This document shows, in pieces, positions 23,929-34,031 of a DNA stretch of 64,000 nt. Both the position numbers and the translations under genes were made by a program. The notes beneath the pieces were generated by a model. The model saw only the letters and a program-made list of their open reading frames with translations. It was not told the DNA's origin and did not search any database. Every line of letters starts with the position of its first letter. The first letter of the stretch is position 1. This DNA comes from Bacteroidaceae bacterium (GTDB lineage Bacteria > Bacteroidota > Bacteroidia > Bacteroidales > Bacteroidaceae): assembly GCA_024401115.1 (NCBI GenBank), contig JAKSLP010000009.1:1-64000 (forward strand). Direction: 5' to 3'.

Positions 23929-24687
23929 TCAGTCTTTGTCCCTCAGCACAGGGAACTTTTGGCGGAAGGCCCTCAGTTTTTCCATATCCAGCTGATGGGT
24001 AATGCTGCATACCTCATTGTCAGGACAGGCTGCCACCGTACGTCCGTAGGCGTCAATTAGGGCCGTACCACCGTTGTATTCACACACAGGATCAGTCCCC
24101 ACACGGTCCACACCACACACATAGCACTGGTTTTCAATAGCCCGAGCTCGCAGAAGCGTATCCCATGGCGCACGACGGCTGGTAGGCCATGAGGCTACAT
24201 AAAGCGCCACATCATAGGCATCGGGACCGTCGGTCTCGTTGCGTGAAAATACAGGGAACCGTAGGTCATAACACACCTGCAGCAGAAACCGCACTCCTTT
24301 CCATTCCACCACCACACGCTTGTCGCCTGCACTGTAGCGCAGGTTCTCACCGCTGTAGGTAAACAGATGATGCTTGTCATAGTACACAGGATCTGAACCG
24401 TCGGGCTTCACAAAGTAGAACCGGTTGTAGTACTTGCCATTCTCCTCGGTGGCTATACTACCCGCAATGGCCGCATTCATCTGTACCGCCATCTGTTGCA
24501 TGAAGTGTAGCGATGAACCGTCTTTCTCGGCTATAGCCTGCGGTTCCGGTGCAAATCCCGTGCTCCACATCTCAGGCAGCACATACAGGTCGCTGGCCGG
24601 AGCCTTCTCTATGGCTTCCCGGGCCAGACGCTGGTTGGCTGTAGTGTCACCCCACACGATGTCCTGTTGTAATAATGTGATAATCAT
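23929..24687 (-). CDS. Carbon-nitrogen hydrolase, omega-amidase type
   Basis: 252 residues with the nitrilase-superfamily triad Glu39 (LPEMW), Lys105 (DKHHLF) and Cys139 (QVCYDLRFP). Length and the SWPTSRRAPWDTLLRARAIEN segment fit the YafV/Nit2 omega-amidase group, which hydrolyses alpha-ketoglutaramate and alpha-ketosuccinamate after glutamine transamination. The start overlaps the AlaX-like gene stop by 4 bp (ATGA), and the gene belongs to a run of minus-strand genes from 28331. Confidence 0.9.
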   Translation of the reverse strand: MIITLLQQDIVWGDTTANQRLAREAIEKAPASDLYVLPEMWSTGFAPEPQAIAEKDGSSLHFMQQMAVQMNAAIAGSIATEENGKYYNRFYFVKPDGSDPVYYDKHHLFTYSGENLRYSAGDKRVVVEWKGVRFLLQVCYDLRFPVFSRNETDGPDAYDVALYVASWPTSRRAPWDTLLRARAIENQCYVCGVDRVGTDPVCEYNGGTALIDAYGRTVAACPDNEVCSITHQLDMEKLRAFRQKFPVLRDKD

Positions 24688-25151
24688 TCAGTAGCGCTAA
24701 CTTTAAAAACAATGCGGAACGAGCCCTCATTATAGCTGGTGCTGGTAATGCGGAACCCTCCAATCTGTCCCGTACTCTCCACATGCTGTCCGATGCAGGC
24801 ACACGCATCGTAATCGCCAATGCGTACGATGCGCAAGGTCTCACTGGCATCCTCGGGAAGTTTGTCTAGTTTCACACCCTCTGGAATGTTGTCGCGAGTC
24901 ATAAACTCATAGGTCACCGGCAGATCCTGGGCTATCAGCTCATTCATTTTTGCCTCTATGGCCGATACCTGTTCCGGGGTAGGGCACTCCGGCAGGTTAT
25001 AGTTTATCTTGCTCTTCTTGCGTTCGATGTGTGCATTCTTCGAGCGTTCGGTGCCAAACATGCGCACCATGGTCTGGTTCAGCAGGTGTTCGGCAGTGTG
25101 CGAAGGACGATGTTCGTCCTTATTGTGACTGTTCAAAACAGGTTCTTCCAT
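24684..25151 (-). CDS. AlaX-like aminoacyl-tRNA editing domain protein
   Basis: 155 residues. HTAEH (about 18-22) and the later CACIGQH give the Zn-binding HxxxH/CxxxH arrangement of the alanyl-tRNA synthetase editing domain, which hydrolyses mischarged Ser- or Gly-tRNA(Ala) in trans. The protein is short and begins with an unusual MEEPVLNSHNKDEHRPS stretch, so the activity is inferred. It overlaps the omega-amidase gene by 4 bp and follows the DUF2200 gene after 2 bp. Confidence 0.82.
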   Translation of the reverse strand: MEEPVLNSHNKDEHRPSHTAEHLLNQTMVRMFGTERSKNAHIERKKSKINYNLPECPTPEQVSAIEAKMNELIAQDLPVTYEFMTRDNIPEGVKLDKLPEDASETLRIVRIGDYDACACIGQHVESTGQIGGFRITSTSYNEGSFRIVFKVSATE

Positions 25152-25153
25152 GA

Positions 25154-25507
25154 CTATACGTTCAGTTTTGCGATGATTTTGGCTATTTCCTTACCCTTGG
25201 CCAGTTCGTCAATCAGCTTGTCCAGTTGGCGCACCTTCTTCATGAAAGGCTCCTCTATGGTTTCCACCTTGATGCCGCAGATGCTGCCCTTGATATGGTC
25301 AGCCAGCGGGTTCCAAGCCGGAGCCTGATTGATAAAGTCGCCATAGCTGGCCCCTTCAGTTTCCAGTGCCGAGAGCTGTTCCGGAGTGTATCCGGTCAGC
25401 CAGCAGGTTATTTCGATAGCCTCCTCTGCGGTTCTTCCCTTACGCACCACTTTCTGGACGAGCATAGGGTAAACCTTTGAAAATATCATTGTTGATATGT
25501 CTGCCAT
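25154..25507 (-). CDS. DUF2200 protein
   Basis: 117 residues. SKVYPMLVQKVVRKGRTAEEAIEITCWLTGY is the DUF2200 signature, followed by a conserved ICGIKVETIEEPFMKKVRQLDKLIDEL helix. Function unknown. It is directly upstream of the AlaX-like gene in the same operon. Confidence 0.85.
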   Translation of the reverse strand: MADISTMIFSKVYPMLVQKVVRKGRTAEEAIEITCWLTGYTPEQLSALETEGASYGDFINQAPAWNPLADHIKGSICGIKVETIEEPFMKKVRQLDKLIDELAKGKEIAKIIAKLNV

Positions 25508-25529
25508 AATGTCTTATCTGTTTGTTGGA

Positions 25530-26258
25530 TTAATAATTCACCTCATTGGTCAGTGTGATGGAACGGATAGAAGGTTCAGCCTTCTCCATATCGCTGAACA
25601 TTTTGATGTAATCAGGCGACTTGCCCCTTGTCACTATCACAAAGTTCAAGATGGTGATTTCCTGCTTGTACTCATATTTTATAAACTCATCCTGAATGTG
25701 AATCAAATAATCGTCATAGATTTTGCGGATGTGCGAGATGTCGGTCATCACACCGTCCACCTTCACACGGATAATCTTGGATTCACCTCCTCTGAAGATC
25801 TTGTGTTCATACGACTCCATGTTGACCAGGATGAAGATGATGAGTGCACAGGCCATAATGGCTATCAGGTACATGCCGGCTCCCACAGCCAGACCGATGC
25901 AGGCTGCAATCCAGATACCTGCTGCAGTGGTCAGTCCTCTCACCGAACCTTTCATCTGGATGATGGCACCGGCACCCAGGAAACCGATACCGCTGATGAC
26001 CTGTGCGGCAATTCGTCCCGGGTCACCGTTCTTCAGTCCCATGTATTCCTGTGGGATATAGATGGATACCAGCATGGCCAGAGTAGCGCCCATGGAGATG
26101 ATGGCAAAGGTACGCATGCCGGCGAACTGTCCCTTCCGGCGACGTTCAAGACCGATTATCGCTCCCAGCAGGAAGCTCAGAGTGAGCTTGAAGAATGCAT
26201 TTACAGCATTTACTTCCGATGAATTGATTAAGTCTATTACAGTTTGAATGATATTCAT
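25530..26258 (-). CDS. MgtC/SapB family membrane protein
   Basis: 242 residues: four to five TM helices in the first 150 residues with the family signature LLGAIIGLERRRKGQFAGMRTF and GAGAIIQMKGSVRGLTTAAGIW, then a C-terminal ACT-like cytoplasmic domain. MgtC proteins influence Mg2+ homeostasis and F-ATPase activity in pathogens; the role here is unknown. Lies 22 bp before the DUF2200 gene on the same strand. Confidence 0.9.
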   Translation of the reverse strand: MNIIQTVIDLINSSEVNAVNAFFKLTLSFLLGAIIGLERRRKGQFAGMRTFAIISMGATLAMLVSIYIPQEYMGLKNGDPGRIAAQVISGIGFLGAGAIIQMKGSVRGLTTAAGIWIAACIGLAVGAGMYLIAIMACALIIFILVNMESYEHKIFRGGESKIIRVKVDGVMTDISHIRKIYDDYLIHIQDEFIKYEYKQEITILNFVIVTRGKSPDYIKMFSDMEKAEPSIRSITLTNEVNY

Positions 26259-26291
26259 TAGTTTGATAATTAGATGATTTCAACTTATCCC

Positions 26292-27557
<1,266 letters not shown>

Positions 27558-28331
27558 TTACGGGCATCTCAGTACATCCACCACATGGCTTCCTGCGCCT
27601 ATCAGGTCCTGACGTTCTGAAATGCACTTCTGGTATTCGATAAACTGGGCAAATGTCTCCTCGCTCATCCGGTTCAGACGGGTGCGCATATAGTCGGCAG
27701 CTCCGTCGGGAGAGAAGATAGTCACCCGTTCCAGTCCCGCTTTTTCGTCCAGCCGGTTGATGTCCTCTATGCGCACATAGTCGTACAGCTCGTCCTTCTG
27801 TGCACGCACATGGAATTGTCTGTCCACCAGACCCTTGTCCAGCAGGTTGCTTATCCGCTCCTCGTCAAAGCAGTAGGAGAGGATGCTGTACTCGTTCATC
27901 AGGTACGCCACAAAAATCAGTCCCCCCGGCTTGGTTACCCGTTTGGCCTCGTTCAACGCCTTCAGCTTGTCCTCCTCATCAATCAGATGATACAGAGGCC
28001 CCAGCAGCAGAGTCACATCAGCCATGCCCGAAGGCAGGAACGGCATATTCCTGGCATCCCCCTTGACCACATCGGCAGCAGGCTCCCGTTTCCGGAAAAC
28101 CTCTATGTTGCGGGCCACCAGCTCCACCGCCTTAACCCTATATCCCTCAGCCATCAGAGCCGAGGTGTACCGTCCGGTACCGGCACCGATATCCAGAATG
28201 AAATTTCCCGGTTTCAGGAACCGGTGGATATGGTGCATGGTGGTCTGGAACTCCACCATTCCGTGTCTCCGGTTCAGTCGCAGGTCCTCCGGATGCTTGT
28301 TGTAATGCTTCTCTATGTTGGACAGTGCCAT
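27558..28331 (-). CDS. SAM-dependent class I methyltransferase
   Basis: 257 residues with motif I (LDIGAGTGRYTSALMAEGY), an acidic post-I residue, VVKGDARNMPFL and the motif LLLGPLYHLIDEEDKLKALNEAKRVTKPGG. The substrate cannot be predicted. The -7 box TAAATTTGCA (28371-28362) lies about 30 bp upstream, so this gene heads the minus-strand run. Confidence 0.88.
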   Translation of the reverse strand: MALSNIEKHYNKHPEDLRLNRRHGMVEFQTTMHHIHRFLKPGNFILDIGAGTGRYTSALMAEGYRVKAVELVARNIEVFRKREPAADVVKGDARNMPFLPSGMADVTLLLGPLYHLIDEEDKLKALNEAKRVTKPGGLIFVAYLMNEYSILSYCFDEERISNLLDKGLVDRQFHVRAQKDELYDYVRIEDINRLDEKAGLERVTIFSPDGAADYMRTRLNRMSEETFAQFIEYQKCISERQDLIGAGSHVVDVLRCP

Positions 28332-28361
28332 ATTCCTAAGCAGATTTGAATTACTTCTTTA

Positions 28362-28446
28362 TGCAAATTTAGTAAATTCTCTTCTTTTTCTCAAAAAAAA
28401 TGCACGGAATAAGTTTTTTCACCGGATATTTAGCCCTATCTTTGCA
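28362..28446. promoter_or_regulatory. Divergent promoters, methyltransferase and GH2 genes
   Basis: Minus strand TAAATTTGCA (28371-28362) and plus strand TATCTTTGCA (28437-28446). The GH2 leader is about 35-40 nt. Confidence 0.7.
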
Positions 28447-28487
28447 TTTGACAATAAACATGACATTAACACTATAACCTTAGATTT

Positions 28488-30299
28488 ATGAAGAAATTCT
28501 TTATCCTGGCTGCACTGGCTCTATCCTCACTGTCCGCTTTTGCACAGTGGAAACCGGCGGGCGGCCATATTATGACCACATGGGGCGAGCAACTGAATCC
28601 CGATAAGGTTCTGGCCGATTATCCTCGTCCTATCATGACCCGTAGCGAGTGGAGCAACCTGAACGGTTTGTGGAACTATGCCGTAGTGGAGAAGGGTGCA
28701 CCTCTGCCTGCTGCCTTTGACGGTAAGATTCTGGTACCTTTTGCCATCGAGTCCTCGCTTTCGGGTGTGGGAAAGGAATTGGGCAAGAACAAGGAGCTGG
28801 TATACCAGCGCTCGTTTACCGTCAATAATGCCTGGGCAGGAAAGGATATCCTGTTGCATTTCGAGGCTGTGGACTGGAAGACCGAGGTGTGGGTGAACGA
28901 CATCAAGGTGGGCGGTCACACGGGCGGCTATGTGCCTTTCTGCTTCAACATCACCTCGGCCCTGAAGAAGGGCGAGAATACGGTAACCGTACGTGTGTGG
29001 GATCCTACAGACGAGAGTTGGCAACCGAGAGGCAAGCAGGTGAGCAAGCCCGGAGGCATCTGGTACACACCTGTGAGCGGTATCTGGCAGACCGTATGGC
29101 TGGAACCTGTTAATACCAAACATATTGATAATCTACGCATTACTCCGGATGTAGATTTCCGCACCATCAGTGTGGATGCTGCTGTGGCTGGCGGCACTAC
29201 AGCCGACCTTATCGAGGTGGAGGTGTACGATGGCGGCACCCTTGTGGCCAGCGGAAAGAGCCTGAATGGAGTTCCTGCCCAGGTGCAGATGCCTGCCGGC
29301 ATGAAGCTGTGGACTCCGGATACTCCTTTCCTGTACGACATGAAGGTGACCCTGAAGAGCCAGGGAAAGACCATCGATCAGGTGGGCAGCTATACCGCTA
29401 TGCGCAAGTTCTCCATGGGTAAGGACAGCCGTGGCATCAACCGCATGTGCCTGAACGGCAAGCCTATCTTCCAGTTGGGCCCGTTGGATCAGGGCTGGTG
29501 GCCTGACGGCCTGTACACTCCTGCATCGTACGAGGCGTTGAAATATGATGTCATCAAGCTCAAGGAGTGGGGATATAACATGATCCGCAAGCACATCAAG
29601 GTGGAGCCTCAGTTGTGGTACCGCTATTGCGATGAGTTGGGTATCATCGTTTGGCAGGACATGCCAAGTGGCGACCGTAATCCGGAATGGCAGAACCACC
29701 GTTATTTCGATGGCAACGAGCTGATCCGTTCGGTAGAGTCGGAGGCCAACTACCGCAAGGAGTGGCGTGAGATTATGGATCATCTGTACTCATACCCATG
29801 TATCGGCAGCTGGATTCCGTTCAACGAGGCTTGGGGACAGTTCAAGACGGCTGAGATTGCCGACTGGACCAAGCAGCACGACCCAACCCGTCTGGTAAAT
29901 CCGGCCAGTGGCGGCAACTACTATACCTGTGGTGATATCCTGGATTTGCATAATTATCCTGCACCGGGATTGTATCTGTTCGACCCAACCCGTATCAATG
30001 TTTTGGGCGAGTTTGGCGGCATCGGCATGGTGGTCAAGGATCATATCTGGGCTACAACCGACCGCAACTGGGGTTATGTGCAGTACAACACCACCGAGAA
30101 GGTTACCGACGAGTATGTCAAGTACGTGAACATGCTGTACGACATGGTTCCTCAGGGCTTCAGTGCCGGTGTCTACACCCAGACCTCGGATGTGGAATAC
30201 GAGGTGAACGGATTAATGACCTACGACCGAAAGGTCATCAAGATGGATGAGAAACGGATTCGTGAGGTGAATACCAAACTCACTCATTCGTTGGAATAA
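28488..30299 (+). CDS. Secreted glycoside hydrolase family 2 protein
   Basis: 603 residues with signal peptide (1-19, ending AFA-Q). Domain order: GH2 jelly-roll sugar-binding domain (about 45-190), an immunoglobulin-like domain (about 195-290), then the TIM barrel. The catalytic pair is probably Glu447 (FNEAWGQ, acid/base) and Glu508 (LGEFGG, nucleophile). It is shorter than LacZ and closer to the many secreted beta-galactosidase/glucuronidase-like Bacteroidales enzymes; specificity is not readable. Own promoter and terminator. Confidence 0.9.
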   Translation: MKKFFILAALALSSLSAFAQWKPAGGHIMTTWGEQLNPDKVLADYPRPIMTRSEWSNLNGLWNYAVVEKGAPLPAAFDGKILVPFAIESSLSGVGKELGKNKELVYQRSFTVNNAWAGKDILLHFEAVDWKTEVWVNDIKVGGHTGGYVPFCFNITSALKKGENTVTVRVWDPTDESWQPRGKQVSKPGGIWYTPVSGIWQTVWLEPVNTKHIDNLRITPDVDFRTISVDAAVAGGTTADLIEVEVYDGGTLVASGKSLNGVPAQVQMPAGMKLWTPDTPFLYDMKVTLKSQGKTIDQVGSYTAMRKFSMGKDSRGINRMCLNGKPIFQLGPLDQGWWPDGLYTPASYEALKYDVIKLKEWGYNMIRKHIKVEPQLWYRYCDELGIIVWQDMPSGDRNPEWQNHRYFDGNELIRSVESEANYRKEWREIMDHLYSYPCIGSWIPFNEAWGQFKTAEIADWTKQHDPTRLVNPASGGNYYTCGDILDLHNYPAPGLYLFDPTRINVLGEFGGIGMVVKDHIWATTDRNWGYVQYNTTEKVTDEYVKYVNMLYDMVPQGFSAGVYTQTSDVEYEVNGLMTYDRKVIKMDEKRIREVNTKLTHSLE

Positions 30300-30310
30300 A
30301 TCATAAAAAA

Positions 30311-30338
30311 GGGGGTTGCCAAACGCAACCCTTTTTTT
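30311..30338 (+). terminator. GH2 gene terminator
   Basis: Stem GGGTTGC/GCAACCC (30313-30319/30325-30331), then seven T. Confidence 0.92.
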
Positions 30339-30471
30339 ATTGATATTAGGTAGTGTGTATCCTAATTACTGGATGGACTTTTTCCTGAAAAACCTGTTAA
30401 TTACTAAAAAAAATTCGGTCTGCTACTAATAAATACCGTTAAAAGTGGACTGCCTGTCTGCATAATGTCTA

Positions 30472-30511
30472 CTAAAAGTTTAGAAGATGTTGGCTAGTGA
30501 CTATATTTGCA
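30472..30511 (+). promoter_or_regulatory. BlaI-type promoter with two palindromes
   Basis: -7 box TATATTTGCA at 30502-30511. CTAAAAGTTTAG (30472-30483) is a palindrome in the -33 region and TAGTGACTA (30495-30503) overlaps the -7 box. Both carry CTA/TAG half-sites in the style of BlaI/MecI operators, so the downstream BlaI-like repressor probably binds here to control its own operon. Confidence 0.55.
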
Positions 30512-30536
30512 TCATTAACCCATCAGAGACAGTAGC

Positions 30537-30938
30537 ATGAGAAAATCAAAGGAAGGTTTTACCACACTGACCAGATCCGAATCGGAGGTGATGAATATCC
30601 TGTGGGATTTGGGTAAAGGCGCCAATGTGCGTCAGGTATTGGAACACTATCCGGACCCGAAGCCGGCCTACACCACGGTGGCCACTTTTCTGAAGATCCT
30701 TCATCAGAAAGGCTTTGTGAATTGCGAACGCCGGGAGAATGCCGGTAAGCTGAATTTCTATAAGCCATTGCTTACCCGTCAGGAATATACCCGTAAAGTG
30801 ATGTTGGAGGTTAAGAAGGACCTTTTCAGCGGATCGGTTAAATCACTGGTCAATTTCCTGTTTAAGGAAGAAGAGCTGTCGGCCGATGAGATTCGGGAAT
30901 TGCTGGAGATGATAGAGAGAAACCCTAACGATAATTAA
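30537..30938 (+). CDS. BlaI/MecI-family transcriptional repressor
   Basis: 133 residues: winged-helix domain (LTRSESEVMNILWDLGKGANVRQVLEHYP, then YTTVATFLKILHQKGFV) and a C-terminal dimerisation region. In the family, repression ends when the partner M56 protease cleaves the repressor or a co-factor. The gene lies 14 bp upstream of such a protease gene. There is no beta-lactamase next to it, so the pair probably senses another envelope signal. Confidence 0.92.
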   Translation: MRKSKEGFTTLTRSESEVMNILWDLGKGANVRQVLEHYPDPKPAYTTVATFLKILHQKGFVNCERRENAGKLNFYKPLLTRQEYTRKVMLEVKKDLFSGSVKSLVNFLFKEEELSADEIRELLEMIERNPNDN

Positions 30939-30952
30939 GACAAGGTTTTGTA

Positions 30953-32311
30953 ATGGGATATTTTGTGGTTTATATACTGAAGAATGCCTGTTGTTTATCT
31001 GTATTCTTTTTGTTTTATAAGTTGTTACTAGCCAAGGAGACGTTTCATGAGGTAAAGCGTTTCATGCTGTTTTGCTGCTTGATCCTGTCGGCAGTGCTCC
31101 CGCTGTTTCAGTTTACGGCCACTGATTTATCGGGTATTCAGGCTCCCGTTCTGGAAGTGCAGGAATTTCTGGAAACCCATTTCAATGCCATGGACAAGGT
31201 CTCTACTGTTGACTCTTTCAGTTGGAAGCACATCATAGTGCTGATTTACTTTTTAGGCGTTGTGACATTCATCCTACACCTTGTGATAGCTTTGTTCCGG
31301 CTGGCGAAACTCCTTCATCTGTGCCGTTTGCATGATTCACAGGACGGCATCAAACTGCTGGTTCATCAGATAAATGTATCTCCCATCAGCTGGATGAAAT
31401 ACATTATCCTATCCGAATCCGATTTAGAAACGGATTCGTCCATCATTCTGGAACACGAGAAAGCCCACATCCGTTGTGGTCACTCATACGACCAGTTGTT
31501 CGTTGCTTTATGTTGCATTCTTCAGTGGTTTAATCCGGTGGTATGGTGGCTGAAGAAAGAGCTGGAAGATGTTCACGAGTATGAAGCCGATGAATGGGTG
31601 CTGGACAAAGGTTTCGATGCCAAAACCTATCAGCTGATGTTATTGAGAAATGTAGCCGGATTGAAATATTATACTGTGGTGAACAATTTTAACCGCAATT
31701 CGCTGAAGAAACGTATTGTGATGATGCAAAGCAGGAAGTCCTCTCCCTGTTCTCTCCTGAAATGTGCTTTCATCCTTCCGGTAACCCTTTTGGCTGTTAC
31801 GGCATTTGCCCGTCCGGAAACCATAGCATTCAGCAGAGATCTCGGTCAGATAACCATAGCCTCTATACAATACAATCCATTGCTCCGGAAAATTACGCAC
31901 ACACTTCCCGGATTAACTGAACCAGGAGAACTCTTGGTGAGCCAAACTGAAAATTCTGCTCAGCCCCACCATTTACTGCCCTATATGAATAGTGATGGTG
32001 TTTATCAGTTGGCGGATGAACAGCCCAGATTTCCTGGAGATGTGGTGGGAGTGATTAATTATCTGAACCGGAATATCCGTTATCCGGAACAGGAATACAA
32101 CTTAGGTCATCAGGGTAGAGTCATAGTTCAGTTTGTGGTTGATTCCGATGGTACCGTCCGTCGTCCTGTAGTAGTCCGTTCTGTATGCCCTTCTATGGAT
32201 CAGGAAGCCCTTCGTGTGGTCGGCACTATGCCCCGATGGATTCCAGGAAAGGTAAATGGTGTGAATGTTCCTTGTTTCTTTACTCTGCCTGTTACATTTA
32301 AGATACAATAG
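30953..32311 (+). CDS. BlaR1-like M56 metalloprotease with C-terminal TonB-type domain
   Basis: 452 residues: TM helices near 4-22, 33-52 and 87-108, a cytoplasmic M56 zinc protease domain with HEKAH (168-172), and a further TM at about 268-288. The C terminus is not a penicillin-binding sensor but a TonB-like domain (FPGDVVGVINYLNRNIRYP then GRVIVQFVVDSDGTV), a common Bacteroidota arrangement. It likely transmits an envelope signal to the BlaI-like repressor encoded upstream. Confidence 0.9.
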   Translation: MGYFVVYILKNACCLSVFFLFYKLLLAKETFHEVKRFMLFCCLILSAVLPLFQFTATDLSGIQAPVLEVQEFLETHFNAMDKVSTVDSFSWKHIIVLIYFLGVVTFILHLVIALFRLAKLLHLCRLHDSQDGIKLLVHQINVSPISWMKYIILSESDLETDSSIILEHEKAHIRCGHSYDQLFVALCCILQWFNPVVWWLKKELEDVHEYEADEWVLDKGFDAKTYQLMLLRNVAGLKYYTVVNNFNRNSLKKRIVMMQSRKSSPCSLLKCAFILPVTLLAVTAFARPETIAFSRDLGQITIASIQYNPLLRKITHTLPGLTEPGELLVSQTENSAQPHHLLPYMNSDGVYQLADEQPRFPGDVVGVINYLNRNIRYPEQEYNLGHQGRVIVQFVVDSDGTVRRPVVVRSVCPSMDQEALRVVGTMPRWIPGKVNGVNVPCFFTLPVTFKIQ

Positions 32312-32356
32312 AACGCTGTTTGTTTTAGTGGTTTTAGAGTACGTCTGCTTTTTGTT

Positions 32357-32779
32357 ATGAAAAACAATGATTTGGAAGAACACTGCACTCAATTGGCGAA
32401 TATTGGAAAACAGTTGGATGTTATGAAGCGCTATGTTTTCTCGAAGGTGCATTTTGAGCAGGAAATAGAGAACTTGAAAAACATGAAAAGAGTTCATGAA
32501 TTGAATAGCGATGATTGGCTAGGGATTGAAATATATCTCAATGATTCAGCTAGGGGGTTCATGTTTTCCTTTAGGGATCATTATCCTAATCTTAAAGAAA
32601 ATGATCTTCAATTGTGCATGTTAATAAAGCTGGATTTTAACAACAGCGAACTAACCCATTTTTATGGCATCAGTGCAGAATCGGTCAAACATAAATTATT
32701 TATTCTTAAATCGAAATTAGGTATAGAAAAATCACATTTATCGGCGCGTGAGTATATAAAAATGTGGGTGAATGAATAA
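32357..32779 (+). CDS. Stand-alone helix-turn-helix regulator, LuxR-like C terminus
   Basis: 140 residues, AT-rich compared with its neighbours. N-terminal half is coiled-coil-like; the C-terminal ELTHFYGISAESVKHKLFIL matches the recognition region of the GerE/LuxR-type HTH found at the end of Bacteroidales TPR regulators. The TPR and TM part seen in those proteins is absent, so it could be a trimmed form. It is 45 bp after the BlaR1-like gene and runs into the start region of the next gene. Confidence 0.65.
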   Translation: MKNNDLEEHCTQLANIGKQLDVMKRYVFSKVHFEQEIENLKNMKRVHELNSDDWLGIEIYLNDSARGFMFSFRDHYPNLKENDLQLCMLIKLDFNNSELTHFYGISAESVKHKLFILKSKLGIEKSHLSAREYIKMWVNE

Positions 32780-32810
32780 AATATTTTATTGCTCGAAAAA
32801 AACTTGTGTT

Positions 32811-33971
32811 ATGAGAAAAATGATATTACTTCCGGTTCTGATGTTTATTTTAGCCGTTGCGGGCTGTACATCGAAAGGTACTGATCTTGTATCTCTGATA
32901 GAAACCCAGGATACTCTGCAGTACGATTTACCAACCGATGTGGAAAATTTTGGAGTCAGAATGCAGATTTATGAGGACAAGGATGGACATGAATACTTTG
33001 TCCTGATGAATAAAGAGAAAGCCCAACTGCTGTTTTATGACCTGATGACCACGGAATTACGCAAAACCGTGCAGCTGGAGGTGGAAGGACCCAACGGAGT
33101 GGGGCGTGCCGCTGGCTTTTTTGTGAAAGATTTAGAGAACATATTCATTCCGAACGCTTTCAAGTTTGCTGTATCTATCATTAATAGCGCCGGAGTTCTG
33201 CAAAAAGAGATTGAGTTTGATAGAAATTCTGTTTGGGGAATAATGGCAAACATCGGTGGAAGCCCTCTGATATTAGACAATAAACTTTATACCATTCAGA
33301 ACCCCCATCGTGACATGGAAACCTCAGCATTCATCGAGTCGCCATCTGAGGTGTCCATAGATCTGACCACACAAGAGGTGAAAAGTGCCCCTTGCCTTAT
33401 CCCTTCTGCCTATAAGAATGATGTGTTCGGAAAAGATTTAGTAGATGCTAAATACCTGCTTGAATCTCGTTGCTATGATGGAAACAACCTGATTTACGGT
33501 TATGGTGCAAGTGCTGAACTGGCTATCTTATCACCTGATTTCCAGCAACTGTCCTTCAAGACGATAAACAGTAAATTCATCTCTCATTTAGTGATTGATG
33601 TGAATCAGCCTAACATGGAGATTGAAGCCCGTCAGTACCGGCACTGTACAGAGGCAGCATACGGTGATGTGGTTTATGATCCTTACCGCAGATTATACTA
33701 CCGTTTTGCCTATCCTGAGACAGAACTGGATTCGGAACATGGTGAAAGTCTTTTAGATCTGGTAAGATATGGCAGGAATGTGTTCTCCATTATAGTGATG
33801 GATGAGCACATGGATATCATTGGTGAAACACTTTTCCCACGTAATACGTTCCATTCAAATCTGTACTTTGTGTGCAAAGACGGTTTCTATATCAGTTGCA
33901 ACCACTATAAGAACCCGAACGCATCGGAAGACCTGTTGCAGTTTGTGAAGTTTGAAGTGAAAAAACAATGA
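32811..33971 (+). CDS. DUF4221-like lipoprotein
   Basis: 386 residues from ATG 32811, which gives a normal lipoprotein signal (lipobox VAGC). An in-frame ATG at 32772 overlaps the preceding gene by 8 bp and would add 13 residues before the signal. The mature protein has repeated beta-strand blocks suggesting a propeller (six-bladed NHL/DUF4221 type). Function unknown. Probably cotranscribed with the HTH gene. Confidence 0.75.
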   Translation: MRKMILLPVLMFILAVAGCTSKGTDLVSLIETQDTLQYDLPTDVENFGVRMQIYEDKDGHEYFVLMNKEKAQLLFYDLMTTELRKTVQLEVEGPNGVGRAAGFFVKDLENIFIPNAFKFAVSIINSAGVLQKEIEFDRNSVWGIMANIGGSPLILDNKLYTIQNPHRDMETSAFIESPSEVSIDLTTQEVKSAPCLIPSAYKNDVFGKDLVDAKYLLESRCYDGNNLIYGYGASAELAILSPDFQQLSFKTINSKFISHLVIDVNQPNMEIEARQYRHCTEAAYGDVVYDPYRRLYYRFAYPETELDSEHGESLLDLVRYGRNVFSIIVMDEHMDIIGETLFPRNTFHSNLYFVCKDGFYISCNHYKNPNASEDLLQFVKFEVKKQ

Positions 33972-34004
33972 TCAGCCCGATAGTCGATTCATGACCAGGG
34001 CTGA
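33972..34004. terminator. Weak hairpin between convergent genes
   Basis: TCAGCCC/GGGCTGA (33972-33978/33998-34004), 7 bp with a 19-base loop and no T run; a poor terminator candidate. Confidence 0.35.
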
Positions 34005-34031
34005 ACACGAATAAAGACGAATACTGACGGC

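Noticed and set aside
28450..28487. Third copy of the twin small RNA near TAACCTTAGATTTATG
   Set aside because: Only a short chance resemblance; the conserved 40-nt block and terminator are absent.
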